From NCBI GenBank assembly GCA_004562395.1, contig SFQY01000045.1:1-13838 (forward strand): 13,838 bases of DNA. Direction: 5' to 3'. The notes beneath the pieces were generated by a model, which had not been told where the DNA came from, searched no databases, and saw only the letters and a list, made by a program, of their open reading frames with translations. This document shows positions 1 through 10,048 of the stretch, in pieces; the first letter of the stretch is position 1, and every line of letters begins with the position of its first letter. A program made the translations under genes and the position numbers. This stretch comes from a bacterium (GTDB lineage Bacteria; Bacillota; Clostridia; Oscillospirales; Oscillospiraceae).

Positions 1-90
1 CAATCCGTTCCCCTTGCAACATGTCCCAATTCGTACCGTTCCCAAGGAGAAACGGATTGCCACGTCGCTGCGCTCCTCGCAATGACAGGT
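1..90. repeat. Truncated intergenic palindromic repeat, family A
   Basis: The left part CAATCCGTTCCCCTT (1-15) is nearly the reverse complement of AAGGAGAAACGGATTG (44-59). After it comes an arm ending in AATGACAG (81-88) with an apical stretch near 64-77. The same arm layout (AAGGAGAACGGATT, then CCACG, then AATGACAG) recurs at 6530-6578, so these are two copies of one family. The outer left half of this copy lies beyond the window edge. No coding function is suggested. The small open frames across it are by-products of the palindrome. Confidence 0.75.
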
Positions 91-110
91 GGTGGACGTG
101 CCCTTGCTGC

Positions 111-127
111 GCTAAACGATCATTTAC
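111..127. repeat. Terminal box AAACGATCATTT, copy 1
   Basis: The 12-mer AAACGATCATTT at 114-125 is the sequence that forms the terminal inverted repeats of the 10049-10341 element. It reappears reversed at 13666-13677. Here it follows family A repeat DNA rather than family B and ends 25 bp from the comM stop. It is probably the right end of an element whose left end is outside the window. Confidence 0.6.
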
Positions 128-150
128 CGCACCAACAACTCCACTCTGCT

Positions 151-1665
151 TCACCGGTTGCCCAGGTTTACGGCCCGGTATTGGATGGCTTCGGCGATGT
201 GCTGGGGCTGGATTTCTTCGCTGCCGTCCAGGTCCGCCACGGTACGGGCCACCTTCAGGATCCGGTCGTAGCTTCTGGCGGTCAGACCCATGACCTCAAA
301 GGCGTTCTTCATCAGCCCGGCGCTTTCCTCGCTGAGGCGGCAGTACCTTCGCATTTCCTCCGGACCCATCCGGGCGTTGCACATGCCGCCGCTGCCGAAG
401 CGCCGGTTCTGGATGGTCCGGGCGGCGTTGACCCGCTCCTGGATGACGGCAGAGGGCTCCGCCTCCGCCCGGGTCCGCAGGTCCTCAAAATGCACCGAGG
501 GAACCTCCACCACAATATCGATCCGGTCCAGCAGAGGGCCGGAAATCCGGCCGCGGTAGTTCTCCACCTCCCGCTCCGAGCAGCGGCACCGGCCGGAGGG
601 GTCCCCGTACCAGCCGCACTTGCAGGGGTTCATGGCGCACACCAGCATGAATTCTGCCGGGTATGTCACGGCTCCGGAAACCCGGGAGATGGTAACAGCC
701 CCGTCCTCCAGGGGCTGGCGCATCAGATCCAGCGTATCTCTGCGGAACTCCGGCAGCTCGTCCAGGAACAGTACTCCCTTGTGGGCCATGGAAATCTCAC
801 CGGGCCGGGGATTGCTGCCGCCTCCCGTCAGTCCTGCGTTGGACACGGTGTGGTGGGGTGACCGGAAGGGCCGCCGGGTGATCAGAGGGCGGTTTGCGGT
901 CAGAAGACCCATCACCGAATAGATCTGGCTGACCTCCAGGGACTCCTCCCAGGTCATGTCCGGCAGGATAGAGGGCAGGCGCTTGCTGAGCATGCTTTTG
1001 CCGGAGCCCGGCGGGCCAATGAGCAGCACATTATGGCTGCCGGCAGCCGCCACTTCCAGCGCCCGCTTCACGTTCTCCTGTCCCAGCACATCCTTGAAAT
1101 CCAGCCCCTGGGCATCCTCAGGAGCCGGTACCCACAGGGGCTGCTCCGCAAGCTCAGTCTCACCGTTTAGCCCCGCGGCCAGCTCCGCCACGGTGCGCAC
1201 CGGTATGATCGCCGGCCCACGGGCCAGCGTGGCCTCCGCCGCGTTTTCCGCCGGGACAAAGAGCGCCTCGATCCCCTCCCGCTTGGCAGCCAGGGCCATG
1301 GGCAGGACACCGGATATGGGCCTGATCTGGCCGTCCAGGCTCAATTCTCCCAGAAATGCGCTGGTGGACTTGGGCCGGCGGATACTTCCCGCTGCCGCAA
1401 GAATGCTCAGAAGGATCGGAAGATCGTAATGGGTCCCCGACTTTTTCTGGCTGGCAGGCGCCAGATTCACGGTAATCCGGCTCACCGGAAAGCGCAGGCC
1501 GCTGCTTTTCGCCGCGGCGCGGACCCTGTCCCGGGCCTCTTTTACAGCCGCGTCCGGCAGACCGACGATGTCAAATCCCGGCAGACCGCTGGATATATAG
1601 CATTCCGCCGTGACGGCGCTGCCCCGGATCCCGGAAATCCCCATGGTTTTGACGCTGCAGATCAT
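151..1665 (-). CDS. comM: YifB/ComM-family Mg-chelatase-like AAA+ ATPase
   Basis: This 504-residue protein has the usual family length (about 506 in E. coli YifB). The N-terminal part (about 20-120) is the Lon-protease-like ChlI domain with SGLPGFDIVGLPDAAVKEA. Walker A GPPGSGKS lies at 217-224 and Walker B GVLFLDE at 297-303. A cysteine cluster (C344, C349, C351, C361, C363) and the SGPLLDRIDI segment (377-386) follow, then the C-terminal Mg-chelatase domain. In naturally transformable bacteria ComM is a hexameric helicase that promotes branch migration during integration of transforming DNA. Its role in clostridia is less clear. The start is set by AAAGGAG 7 bp or so upstream and a promoter at 1693-1721. 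It is divergent from nifJ and appears monocistronic. Family assignment is very secure; function in this host is inference. Confidence 0.95.
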   Translation of the reverse strand: MICSVKTMGISGIRGSAVTAECYISSGLPGFDIVGLPDAAVKEARDRVRAAAKSSGLRFPVSRITVNLAPASQKKSGTHYDLPILLSILAAAGSIRRPKSTSAFLGELSLDGQIRPISGVLPMALAAKREGIEALFVPAENAAEATLARGPAIIPVRTVAELAAGLNGETELAEQPLWVPAPEDAQGLDFKDVLGQENVKRALEVAAAGSHNVLLIGPPGSGKSMLSKRLPSILPDMTWEESLEVSQIYSVMGLLTANRPLITRRPFRSPHHTVSNAGLTGGGSNPRPGEISMAHKGVLFLDELPEFRRDTLDLMRQPLEDGAVTISRVSGAVTYPAEFMLVCAMNPCKCGWYGDPSGRCRCSEREVENYRGRISGPLLDRIDIVVEVPSVHFEDLRTRAEAEPSAVIQERVNAARTIQNRRFGSGGMCNARMGPEEMRRYCRLSEESAGLMKNAFEVMGLTARSYDRILKVARTVADLDGSEEIQPQHIAEAIQYRAVNLGNR

Positions 1666-1692
1666 GGACTCATCTCCTTTTCTTTCCTGAAT

Positions 1693-1721
1693 ATGATACT
1701 AGATTCTCCCAAAAAACACAA
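1693..1721 (-). promoter_or_regulatory. Putative comM promoter
   Basis: Read on the minus strand, TTGTGT (1721-1716), a 17-nt spacer and TATCAT (1698-1693) precede comM. The -10 box matches 5 of 6 consensus bases and the -35 box 3 of 6. The predicted transcript starts about 20 nt before the ATG and still includes the AAAGGAG ribosome binding site. Confidence 0.5.
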
Positions 1722-1830
1722 TCCCTTTTTCATTTTTCCAGAAAGAATCCTGTTTGGAAGGGGTTCACAGTTTTCAGAAAGCAATCTTGTGGAAAAGCGT
1801 AAAATTTTCATAACAGGGTCGATTGATGAC

Positions 1831-1859
1831 TTTACAAAGCGGCCAGAAAGTGCTATGAT
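1831..1859 (+). promoter_or_regulatory. Putative strong nifJ promoter with extended -10
   Basis: TTTACA (1831-1836), a 17-nt spacer and TATGAT (1854-1859) form a near-consensus vegetative promoter. A TG dinucleotide at 1851-1852 makes the -10 extended. AT-rich DNA upstream could act as an UP element. The predicted leader is only about 35 nt, leaving no room for a riboswitch. This fits constitutive high expression of a fermentation enzyme. Confidence 0.7.
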
Positions 1860-1899
1860 ATACGCGACAAAAATTGAATACTTTAGGAGGTATTTCGTT

Positions 1900-5364
<3,465 letters not shown>

Positions 5365-5390
5365 TCTCCGGTACGTTCCCCAAAACCAAT

Positions 5391-5421
5391 ATTCGCCCCT
5401 GGGAAACCAGGGGCGAATTTC
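5391..5421 (+). terminator. Hairpin after nifJ, probable terminator or attenuator
   Basis: ATTCGCCCCTGG (5391-5402) and CCAGGGGCGAAT (5407-5418) form a perfect 12-bp stem with a GAAA loop. Only three T residues follow, so termination is probably partial. The next gene's ribosome binding site starts about 10 bp later with no visible promoter, so read-through may supply its transcription. The stem could also protect the 3' end of nifJ mRNA. Confidence 0.65.
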
Positions 5422-5442
5422 ATAACACGGGAGGATCCGCTT

Positions 5443-5598
5443 ATGCTGTGTACCATTGTCGATATCCGCGGGGACTATGCCTATGTCCAATATCAGGACA
5501 CCGGCGTGATCTCCGAGGTCGCCATCGCCCTGCTGCCCTTCGGCGTGGATGTGGGTGACCGGCTGAAATTTGAAGACTATGAATTTTCCACTCTTTGA
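5443..5598 (+). CDS. Small 51-residue HypC-like protein
   Basis: ATG at 5443 follows a GGGAGG ribosome binding site. The frame runs to TGA at 5596-5598, in tandem with nifJ upstream and the PHP gene 35 bp downstream. The product begins MLCTIVDIRGDYAYV, then has a strand-like VISEVAIALLP and VGDRLKF. That order resembles HypC/HupF, the hydrogenase maturation chaperones: an N-terminal Met-Cys, a small OB-like barrel with a G-D/N-x-A-x-V turn, a REVxLALL strand and KVGDYVLVH. Here the cysteine is residue 3 rather than 2, the usual LAxPG stretch is missing, and the protein is about 20 residues short of HypC. No hydrogenase genes are nearby. Being a real gene is fairly likely from the ribosome site, spacing and protein-like composition. 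The HypC relation is inference from pattern only, and function is unknown. Confidence 0.65.
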   Translation: MLCTIVDIRGDYAYVQYQDTGVISEVAIALLPFGVDVGDRLKFEDYEFSTL

Positions 5599-5633
5599 CT
5601 CCGCTTCAAAAAACGATAGCCCCGGGAGATAAC

Positions 5634-6362
5634 ATGAAAAAGATTCTTGCAGACGTTCATACTCACACCCTGGCCAGCGGCCATGCCTACGGCACCATCC
5701 GGGAGATGGCTCAGGCTGCCGCGGAACAGGGACTGAAAATTCTCGGAATCACCGAGCATGCTCCGGGAATTCCCGGAACCGTAAACCCCTTTTACTTTTG
5801 CAATCTGAAGGTGGTTCCCCGGACTTTGTACGGCGTTCAGATCCTGCACGGCAGCGAGATCAACGTTCTCGATGACGGCTCCCTGTCTCTGGAACAGAAA
5901 TGGATCGACAAGCTGGATTACGCCATTGTGGGAATCCACACCCCCTGCTACGATAACGCCGGGCCGAAGCAAAACACCAAAAATCTGATCCAGTGCATGA
6001 AAAACGAAAAGGTCCGGCTGATCTCCCATCCCGACGACGACCGGACCCCATTGGATTATCCGGAGCTGGTGCAGGCGGCCAAAACCTATCATGTGGCTCT
6101 GGAAGTGAACAACAGCTCCCTGTCAAGCAAGGGATCCCGGCAGAACTGTGCCGAAAACTACCGGACCATGCTGCGGTATTGCCAGGAACTCCGGGTTCCC
6201 GTGATCGTCAATTCCGACGCCCATGACCCCAGCGCGGTGGGCCGGTTCTCTCAGGCCGAACAGCTGCTGGAACGGCTTGATTTTGACCTGTCCCTGGTGC
6301 TGAATACGGACCCGGATGCCCTTCTGACCTTCCTCCTGGAAGAAAAGCCCCCGGTATTGTGA
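5634..6362 (+). CDS. YcdX-type PHP-domain phosphatase/hydrolase
   Basis: A 242-residue PHP-family metallohydrolase, matching the length of E. coli YcdX (245). All nine trinuclear-metal ligands of that family can be seen: H9 and H11 (DVHTHT), H17, H42 (ITEHAP), E75 (HGSEIN), H102 (VGIH), H132 (ISHP), D195 and H197 (NSDAHD). The typical ALEVNNSSL strand is at about 155-163. Such enzymes hydrolyse phosphoesters in the cytosol, and the physiological substrate is usually unknown. The ATG at 5634 is preferred over upstream in-frame codons because GGGAGA lies about 8 nt before it and the metal motif then starts at residue 7, as in relatives. It probably shares a transcript with the HypC-like gene. 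No histidinol-pathway neighbours suggest a HisJ role. Confidence 0.9.
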   Translation: MKKILADVHTHTLASGHAYGTIREMAQAAAEQGLKILGITEHAPGIPGTVNPFYFCNLKVVPRTLYGVQILHGSEINVLDDGSLSLEQKWIDKLDYAIVGIHTPCYDNAGPKQNTKNLIQCMKNEKVRLISHPDDDRTPLDYPELVQAAKTYHVALEVNNSSLSSKGSRQNCAENYRTMLRYCQELRVPVIVNSDAHDPSAVGRFSQAEQLLERLDFDLSLVLNTDPDALLTFLLEEKPPVL

Positions 6363-6408
6363 TACCATTAGCCGTCCCCCGTCGGGGCGCAGAGAGAAAT
6401 GTATAATA

Positions 6409-6632
6409 GGGGCTGTCTCACTAAAGTAAAAGTATACAAATGAAAGAACTGTCATTGCGAACCAGTGACCGCAGTCACTGGTGTGGCAATCCGCATCCCC
6501 CTTGAAATGTTCAGATTACTGGCATTTTTAAGGAGAACGGATTCCCACGCCAGTGTGCGCACTGGCTCGGAATGACAGTTTTTCTTTCCCTTTGTGCTAT
6601 TTAACGAAACAATTTCTTGGTGAGACAACCCC
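6409..6632. mobile_element. 224-bp MITE-like element carrying a family A palindromic core
   Basis: GGGGCTGTCTCAC (6409-6421) and GTGAGACAACCCC (6620-6632) are 13-bp terminal inverted repeats with one mismatch. Inside sits a second palindrome, 6449-6578, bounded by CTGTCATT and AATGACAG. Its arms contain perfect apical hairpins at 6462-6481 and 6550-6565. There is no transposase, so the element would be non-autonomous. The termini resemble those I associate with IS1182-like insertion sequences, but that is a recollection, not a search. I see no clear target-site duplication. Confidence 0.65.
6449..6578. repeat. Family A palindromic core, full copy
   Basis: The outer arms CTGTCATT and AATGACAG pair. 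The next segments carry apical hairpins CCAGTGAC-CGCA-GTCACTGG (6462-6481) and CCAGTGTGCGCACTGG (6550-6565). Inner arms GGCAATCCG (6485-6493) and CGGATT (6538-6543) flank a 35- to 45-nt spacer. The right half matches the window-start copy (44-88) except for the apical hairpin, which is TCGCTGCGCT there. Confidence 0.75.
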
Positions 6633-6644
6633 ATTTTCTATGCT

Positions 6645-7568
6645 TCAGGAAACCGGTTCCAGATTTGCTTTTTGCGTGTAACCGCGCACGGCCCCGAATC
6701 TGACCAGCGCGTAATCTGCGTACCAGCCCAGCACTTCAAGATCTTCTCCCTCCGAAAGCAGGGTCACAACCTGACTCTGTTCGTCGGGTTCGGCCCACAG
6801 GACAGCCTCCTGCCCCTTCACACGGTACTGCGTCCGGCGGACCGGCTCAAAGACCTCCTCCACAGGGTACTTTTCCTCGTCTGCGAAATGCCACCATTCT
6901 CCGTAGTAGGGAACAAACCCATGCTTCTGCATCACATCCTGAAGCAGCCGGGCATGATCGGCGGCGGTTTCGGTGCAGTCGGCATAGTTCCGGTCCGCCT
7001 TGCCGGAGAAATCGTCAAACTGGGTGGGCATTTCCACTTCCCGGCCTTCCAGGTCCACCAGGGCGACATCCACCGCGTTGCCCCGGCTGTGGTTGCTGTA
7101 GCCCTTCCGGGGGTCCGCCACATAGGTATCGTCGGGGCAGACCTCCCAGAGCCGGAATTGGGCCGCCACAGGGCGGAAGGCATCCCAGATCTTCAGGCCC
7201 AGTCCCACCTCGTGAAGGGACTCCTGAACCTCCGCCAGCTTTTTCACCGTGCCGAAGCGGGCGAAGGCATCCTCAAATTCATAGATGGTCTGTCCCGTGA
7301 AATTGTCCTGTGACGCGTATTTCAGCTCCACAAGCATATCCGGAATATAGTCCGTCACCGGAACAAAGCTGCTGTCCGAAAGCTCCGGCATGGTGAGGGC
7401 CTGGGTTTCGGGAACCGTCTGCACCGTTGTCTCCGGCGGAACCGCTTCCGTGGCAACCGTTACGGAGGCGGACGTGACCTCCGGCAGATCCGTCTTCTGG
7501 CGGCAGGCAGCCAGAGGCAGGCAAAGGGAGGCCCCAACCAGCAGCGAAAGCGCTTGTTTCATGGTCAT
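6645..7568 (-). CDS. VanX/DdpX-like D-Ala-D-Ala dipeptidase lipoprotein with SH3-like domain
   Basis: A 307-residue exported M15D-family zinc dipeptidase. A signal peptide with lipobox LAAC (C22) predicts a membrane-anchored lipoprotein. A Ser/Thr/Pro/Glu-rich linker spans about 23-65. The catalytic domain has zinc ligands H160 and D167 (SNHSRGNAVD) and E224/H227 (EWWHF), with H-D and E-H spacings identical to VanX, plus R132 in DAFRP. A C-terminal bacterial SH3-like domain (about 247-307) ends in GYTQKANLEPV and probably binds the cell wall. VanX proper is cytosolic, so this exported form more likely trims or recycles peptidoglycan D-Ala-D-Ala than gives vancomycin resistance. No vanH/vanA-type ligase is in the window. 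The ATG at 7568 overlaps the upstream stop by 4 bp (ATGA), implying translational coupling; an in-frame ATG lies two codons later. Confidence 0.88.
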   Translation of the reverse strand: MTMKQALSLLVGASLCLPLAACRQKTDLPEVTSASVTVATEAVPPETTVQTVPETQALTMPELSDSSFVPVTDYIPDMLVELKYASQDNFTGQTIYEFEDAFARFGTVKKLAEVQESLHEVGLGLKIWDAFRPVAAQFRLWEVCPDDTYVADPRKGYSNHSRGNAVDVALVDLEGREVEMPTQFDDFSGKADRNYADCTETAADHARLLQDVMQKHGFVPYYGEWWHFADEEKYPVEEVFEPVRRTQYRVKGQEAVLWAEPDEQSQVVTLLSEGEDLEVLGWYADYALVRFGAVRGYTQKANLEPVS

Positions 7569-8836
7569 TTCTTCTTCTGATCCTGCATCCGCTGAAATTT
7601 TTCTTTCATCTTCTGCAGCCGGATCCGTTCCTTTCGTTCCTTATTCTTTTTGAATTGGGATTTGATCTCCGGAGGCTGCTCCTGCAGCTTTTCCTCCGGG
7701 ATGCCGCGCTGGGCAAGCCGCTTGTCGGTAAATTCCCGGGCCAGGGTGTACAACACAGAGGTCAGGGGGATCATCACCAGCATTCCCCCTACTCCCATGA
7801 TCTCACCGCCTACGGAAACCGCCACCAGCACCCACATGCCGGGCAGTCCGATGGAGGTCCCCACCACTCTGGGGTAGATCAGGTTGTTCTCCAGCTGCTG
7901 GATCACCAGGAACATGGCCACAAAGGTCAGCGCCTGGAAGGGGTTGTCCACCAGGATGAAGAACGCGCCCAGAATACAGCCTACGAAAGCGCCCACCACC
8001 GGGATCAGGGCTGTCACCGCGATGATCACACTGACCAGGGGGATATAGGGCATTTTCAGGATGGCCATGGCCACCGCGAACAGGCAGCCCAGAATGCAGG
8101 CCTCCAGGCACTGTCCCGAAATAAAGTTGGAGAAGGTGGCATTGGTCAGCCGGAGGATCCGGATGATCTCATCGGTCGTATTCTCCGGAAGAACGGAATA
8201 CAGGATCCGTCTTCCCTGCCGGGCCAGGATCTCCTTTCTCGCCAGGCAGTACACCGCAAAGGCAATGCCGATGACTCCATCCACAATGGCCCCGGTGACG
8301 TTGCCGATGACGTTCACGGCACTGCCCATGACCGTGGTAACCTTGTCACCCAGGAAGGAAAAGGTCTCCTTCAGGATGTTGGACCAGTCCAGATTTTCCA
8401 GATTCAGCGTCTCCTGAATCCAGCCGCTCATTTCCGGGTGTTCCTCCATCAGAACTCTCAGCTTGGCGGCGGTATCCTCCACAAACAACGGAATGCTCTG
8501 GGACAAAGAAACCACCGTCAGACGGATCTGGGGGATCAGAAGCTCGAAGACAAACATGACAAGAAGGACCAGACAGAAGAGCGTCAGCACGATGGCAAGG
8601 CCCCTGCGAAGTGCCGTCCGCCGGATCCCATCCAGCTGCCGCTCAATGGCCCGCATGGGAACATTGAAAACAAAGGCGATACCGGCCCCCGCCACGAAAG
8701 GCGCGAACAGATTCCAGACCGTAGAGAAAACCACGCCTGCCCGGGCCGTATCCAGCAGAAGCCAGGCGAAGGCAATGCAGGCTGCCGCCAGAATAAACAG
8801 TTTATGCAGCATTTTTTTGTCGAGATGCAATGGCAT
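7565..8836 (-). CDS. AI-2E transporter (PerM/YdiK) family membrane protein
   Basis: A 423-residue polytopic membrane protein with about eight hydrophobic segments, near residues 12-28, 35-60, 80-102, 175-198, 242-262, 266-296, 301-313 and 332-366. The family signature ALIPVVGAFVG is at 276-286, and QQLENNLIYPRVVGTSIGLP at 313-332 precedes the last membrane segment. Between segments 3 and 4 is the family's large soluble loop (about 103-174). Members are named for autoinducer-2 export, but many act as Na+/H+ antiporters or have no known substrate. The C-terminus is unusual: a strongly basic tail with 14 Lys/Arg in the last 29 residues. It is the middle gene of the minus-strand operon, 56 bp after the lyase and overlapping the dipeptidase. 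The start has a GGAAAAGGGGG purine tract; a Met at codon 9 is an alternative. Confidence 0.92.
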   Translation of the reverse strand: MPLHLDKKMLHKLFILAAACIAFAWLLLDTARAGVVFSTVWNLFAPFVAGAGIAFVFNVPMRAIERQLDGIRRTALRRGLAIVLTLFCLVLLVMFVFELLIPQIRLTVVSLSQSIPLFVEDTAAKLRVLMEEHPEMSGWIQETLNLENLDWSNILKETFSFLGDKVTTVMGSAVNVIGNVTGAIVDGVIGIAFAVYCLARKEILARQGRRILYSVLPENTTDEIIRILRLTNATFSNFISGQCLEACILGCLFAVAMAILKMPYIPLVSVIIAVTALIPVVGAFVGCILGAFFILVDNPFQALTFVAMFLVIQQLENNLIYPRVVGTSIGLPGMWVLVAVSVGGEIMGVGGMLVMIPLTSVLYTLAREFTDKRLAQRGIPEEKLQEQPPEIKSQFKKNKERKERIRLQKMKEKFQRMQDQKKK

Positions 8837-8851
8837 AACCCCCTTTTCCTC

Positions 8852-8880
8852 AGTATATCGAAGGATTTCACAAAAGTCCA
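8852..8880 (-). promoter_or_regulatory. Possible internal promoter before the AI-2E gene
   Basis: In the 56-bp gap after the lyase, minus-strand TGGACT (8880-8875), 17 nt and TATACT (8857-8852) match 4/6 and 5/6 consensus bases. An inverted repeat TTCAC-N9-GTGAA (8867-8885) overlaps the -35 box and could be an operator. The pair would let the transporter and dipeptidase be expressed without the lyase. Confidence 0.4.
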
Positions 8881-8892
8881 GTGAATAAGTTG

Positions 8893-9942
8893 TTAAAACT
8901 GACCAACAAGAAGCCTGCGCAGGTCACGGCAAAGGGCCTCCACATGTGCCTCCCTGGTGGCCCAGCTTGTGCAGAAGCGGACCGCCCGATGGGTTTCGTC
9001 CACCCGCTGCTGCTCGCAGAAGACATACTGTTCGGAAAGCGTATCCAGAACGGAATCCGGCAGGATGGGGAACAGCTGGTTGGTAACCCCGGGGACCAGG
9101 AAGGGCACCCCCAGCTCCGCCATGGTATCGCGCAGCCTGTCTGCCAGGGCATCGGCCCGGGCGGCGATCTCAAAGTAAAGGCCGTCGCTCATCAGGGCGT
9201 CAAACTGGACTCCCAACAGCCGTCCCTTGGCCAGCATCCCGCCGTGCTGCTTGATCAGATACCGGAAATCCTCCGCCAGAACCGGATTGGGGATCACCAC
9301 CGCTTCTCCAAACAGGGCGCCGACCTTGGTGCCGCCGATGTAGAATACGTCGCACAGCCGTGCCAGGTCCGGCATGGTCACATCGTTGCCCTTGGCCGCC
9401 AGACCGTAGCCCAGCCGGGCGCCGTCCAGGAACAGGTACAGCCCCAGACCATGGCAGACCTTTGACAGTTCCTCCAGCTCCGCCAGCGTGTAAAGGGTTC
9501 CCAACTCCGTGGGATTGGAAATGTACACCAGCTTCGGCTGAACGGTGTGTTCAAAGCTGGCATCGGCCCGGTGAGCCTCCACCACGGCGGCCACCTGGGC
9601 GGCGGTGATCTTCCCGTCATCGGAGGGCACCGTCAGCACCTTGTGTCCGGTGGCCTCCACCGCGCCGGTTTCGTGGACGTTGATATGTCCGCTGACCGCG
9701 CAGAGGGCACCCTGATGGGGACGCAGAGCGGCGTCGATAACCGTCAGATTCGCCTGGGTGCCGCCCACCAGGAAATGAACGGCGGCCTCGGGAGCGGCAC
9801 AGAGGGCGCGGATCTTCTCCCCGGCCCGGCGGCAGTAGTCGTCCTCCCCGTACCCCGGAGTCTGGACCAGGTTGGTTTCGTTCAGGGCCTGCAGCACCTT
9901 TTCATGGCAGCCCTCGGCATAGTCGTTGTTGAAATAAATCAT
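8893..9942 (-). CDS. PLP-dependent beta-eliminating lyase / low-specificity L-threonine aldolase-like
   Basis: A 349-residue fold-type I PLP enzyme of the beta-eliminating lyase family. Features in order: NNDYAEG near the N-terminus, GGTQANL at 60-66 (phosphate loop), H90 in the INVHETGA segment (ring-stacking position), D173 in FLDGARLGYG (binds the pyridine nitrogen) and K206 in YIGGTKVGALFGEA (the Schiff-base lysine). Threonine aldolases cleave L-threonine or L-allo-threonine to glycine and acetaldehyde in the cytosol, but this branch is broad and the substrate is not certain. The ATG at 9942 is chosen because AGGAGA lies 6-7 nt before it and the protein then starts MIYFNNDYAEG. The frame extends a further 124 codons upstream, but only through the promoter and repeat DNA. 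It is first in an operon with the AI-2E protein and dipeptidase. Confidence 0.9.
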   Translation of the reverse strand: MIYFNNDYAEGCHEKVLQALNETNLVQTPGYGEDDYCRRAGEKIRALCAAPEAAVHFLVGGTQANLTVIDAALRPHQGALCAVSGHINVHETGAVEATGHKVLTVPSDDGKITAAQVAAVVEAHRADASFEHTVQPKLVYISNPTELGTLYTLAELEELSKVCHGLGLYLFLDGARLGYGLAAKGNDVTMPDLARLCDVFYIGGTKVGALFGEAVVIPNPVLAEDFRYLIKQHGGMLAKGRLLGVQFDALMSDGLYFEIAARADALADRLRDTMAELGVPFLVPGVTNQLFPILPDSVLDTLSEQYVFCEQQRVDETHRAVRFCTSWATREAHVEALCRDLRRLLVGQF

Positions 9943-9973
9943 ATTTTTTCTCCTGTATTTCGCAGTTTTCCCC

Positions 9974-10002
9974 ATTTTACTCCCATTCACGGATGGTGTC
10001 AA
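9974..10002 (-). promoter_or_regulatory. Strong promoter for the lyase/AI-2E/dipeptidase operon
   Basis: On the minus strand, a perfect TTGACA (10002-9997), a 17-nt spacer and TAAAAT (9979-9974, 5/6) precede the lyase. Transcription would begin about 25 nt before the ATG. This site also argues against the longer reading frame as the true protein start. Confidence 0.75.
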
Positions 10003-10048
10003 GGGAAGAGTTGGGCGCGTGACGTTAGGAGAAAAACGCCTTGTACTT

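Noticed and set aside
1755..1800. Rex-like TTCACA and TTGTGG half-sites upstream of nifJ
   Set aside because: They are oriented outward with the wrong spacing for a Rex operator.
1429..1899. N-terminal extension of PFOR upstream of 1900
   Set aside because: It overlaps comM antisense and the promoter region. The family N-terminus begins at the TTG with a good ribosome site.
6370..6410. GC-rich CCCC/GGGG hairpin and a TATAAT at 6403-6408 after the PHP gene
   Set aside because: The stem is only about 4 bp with no T tract, and no -35 box or plus-strand gene goes with the TATAAT.
6645..7568. Vancomycin resistance locus
   Set aside because: Only a VanX-like exported dipeptidase is present. There is no D-lactate dehydrogenase, D-Ala-D-Lac ligase or VanRS pair in the window.
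7655..8884. A 409-codon plus-strand frame opposite the AI-2E gene
   Set aside because: It is His/Gln/Asp-rich with no domain pattern and lies fully antisense to a convincing membrane protein gene.
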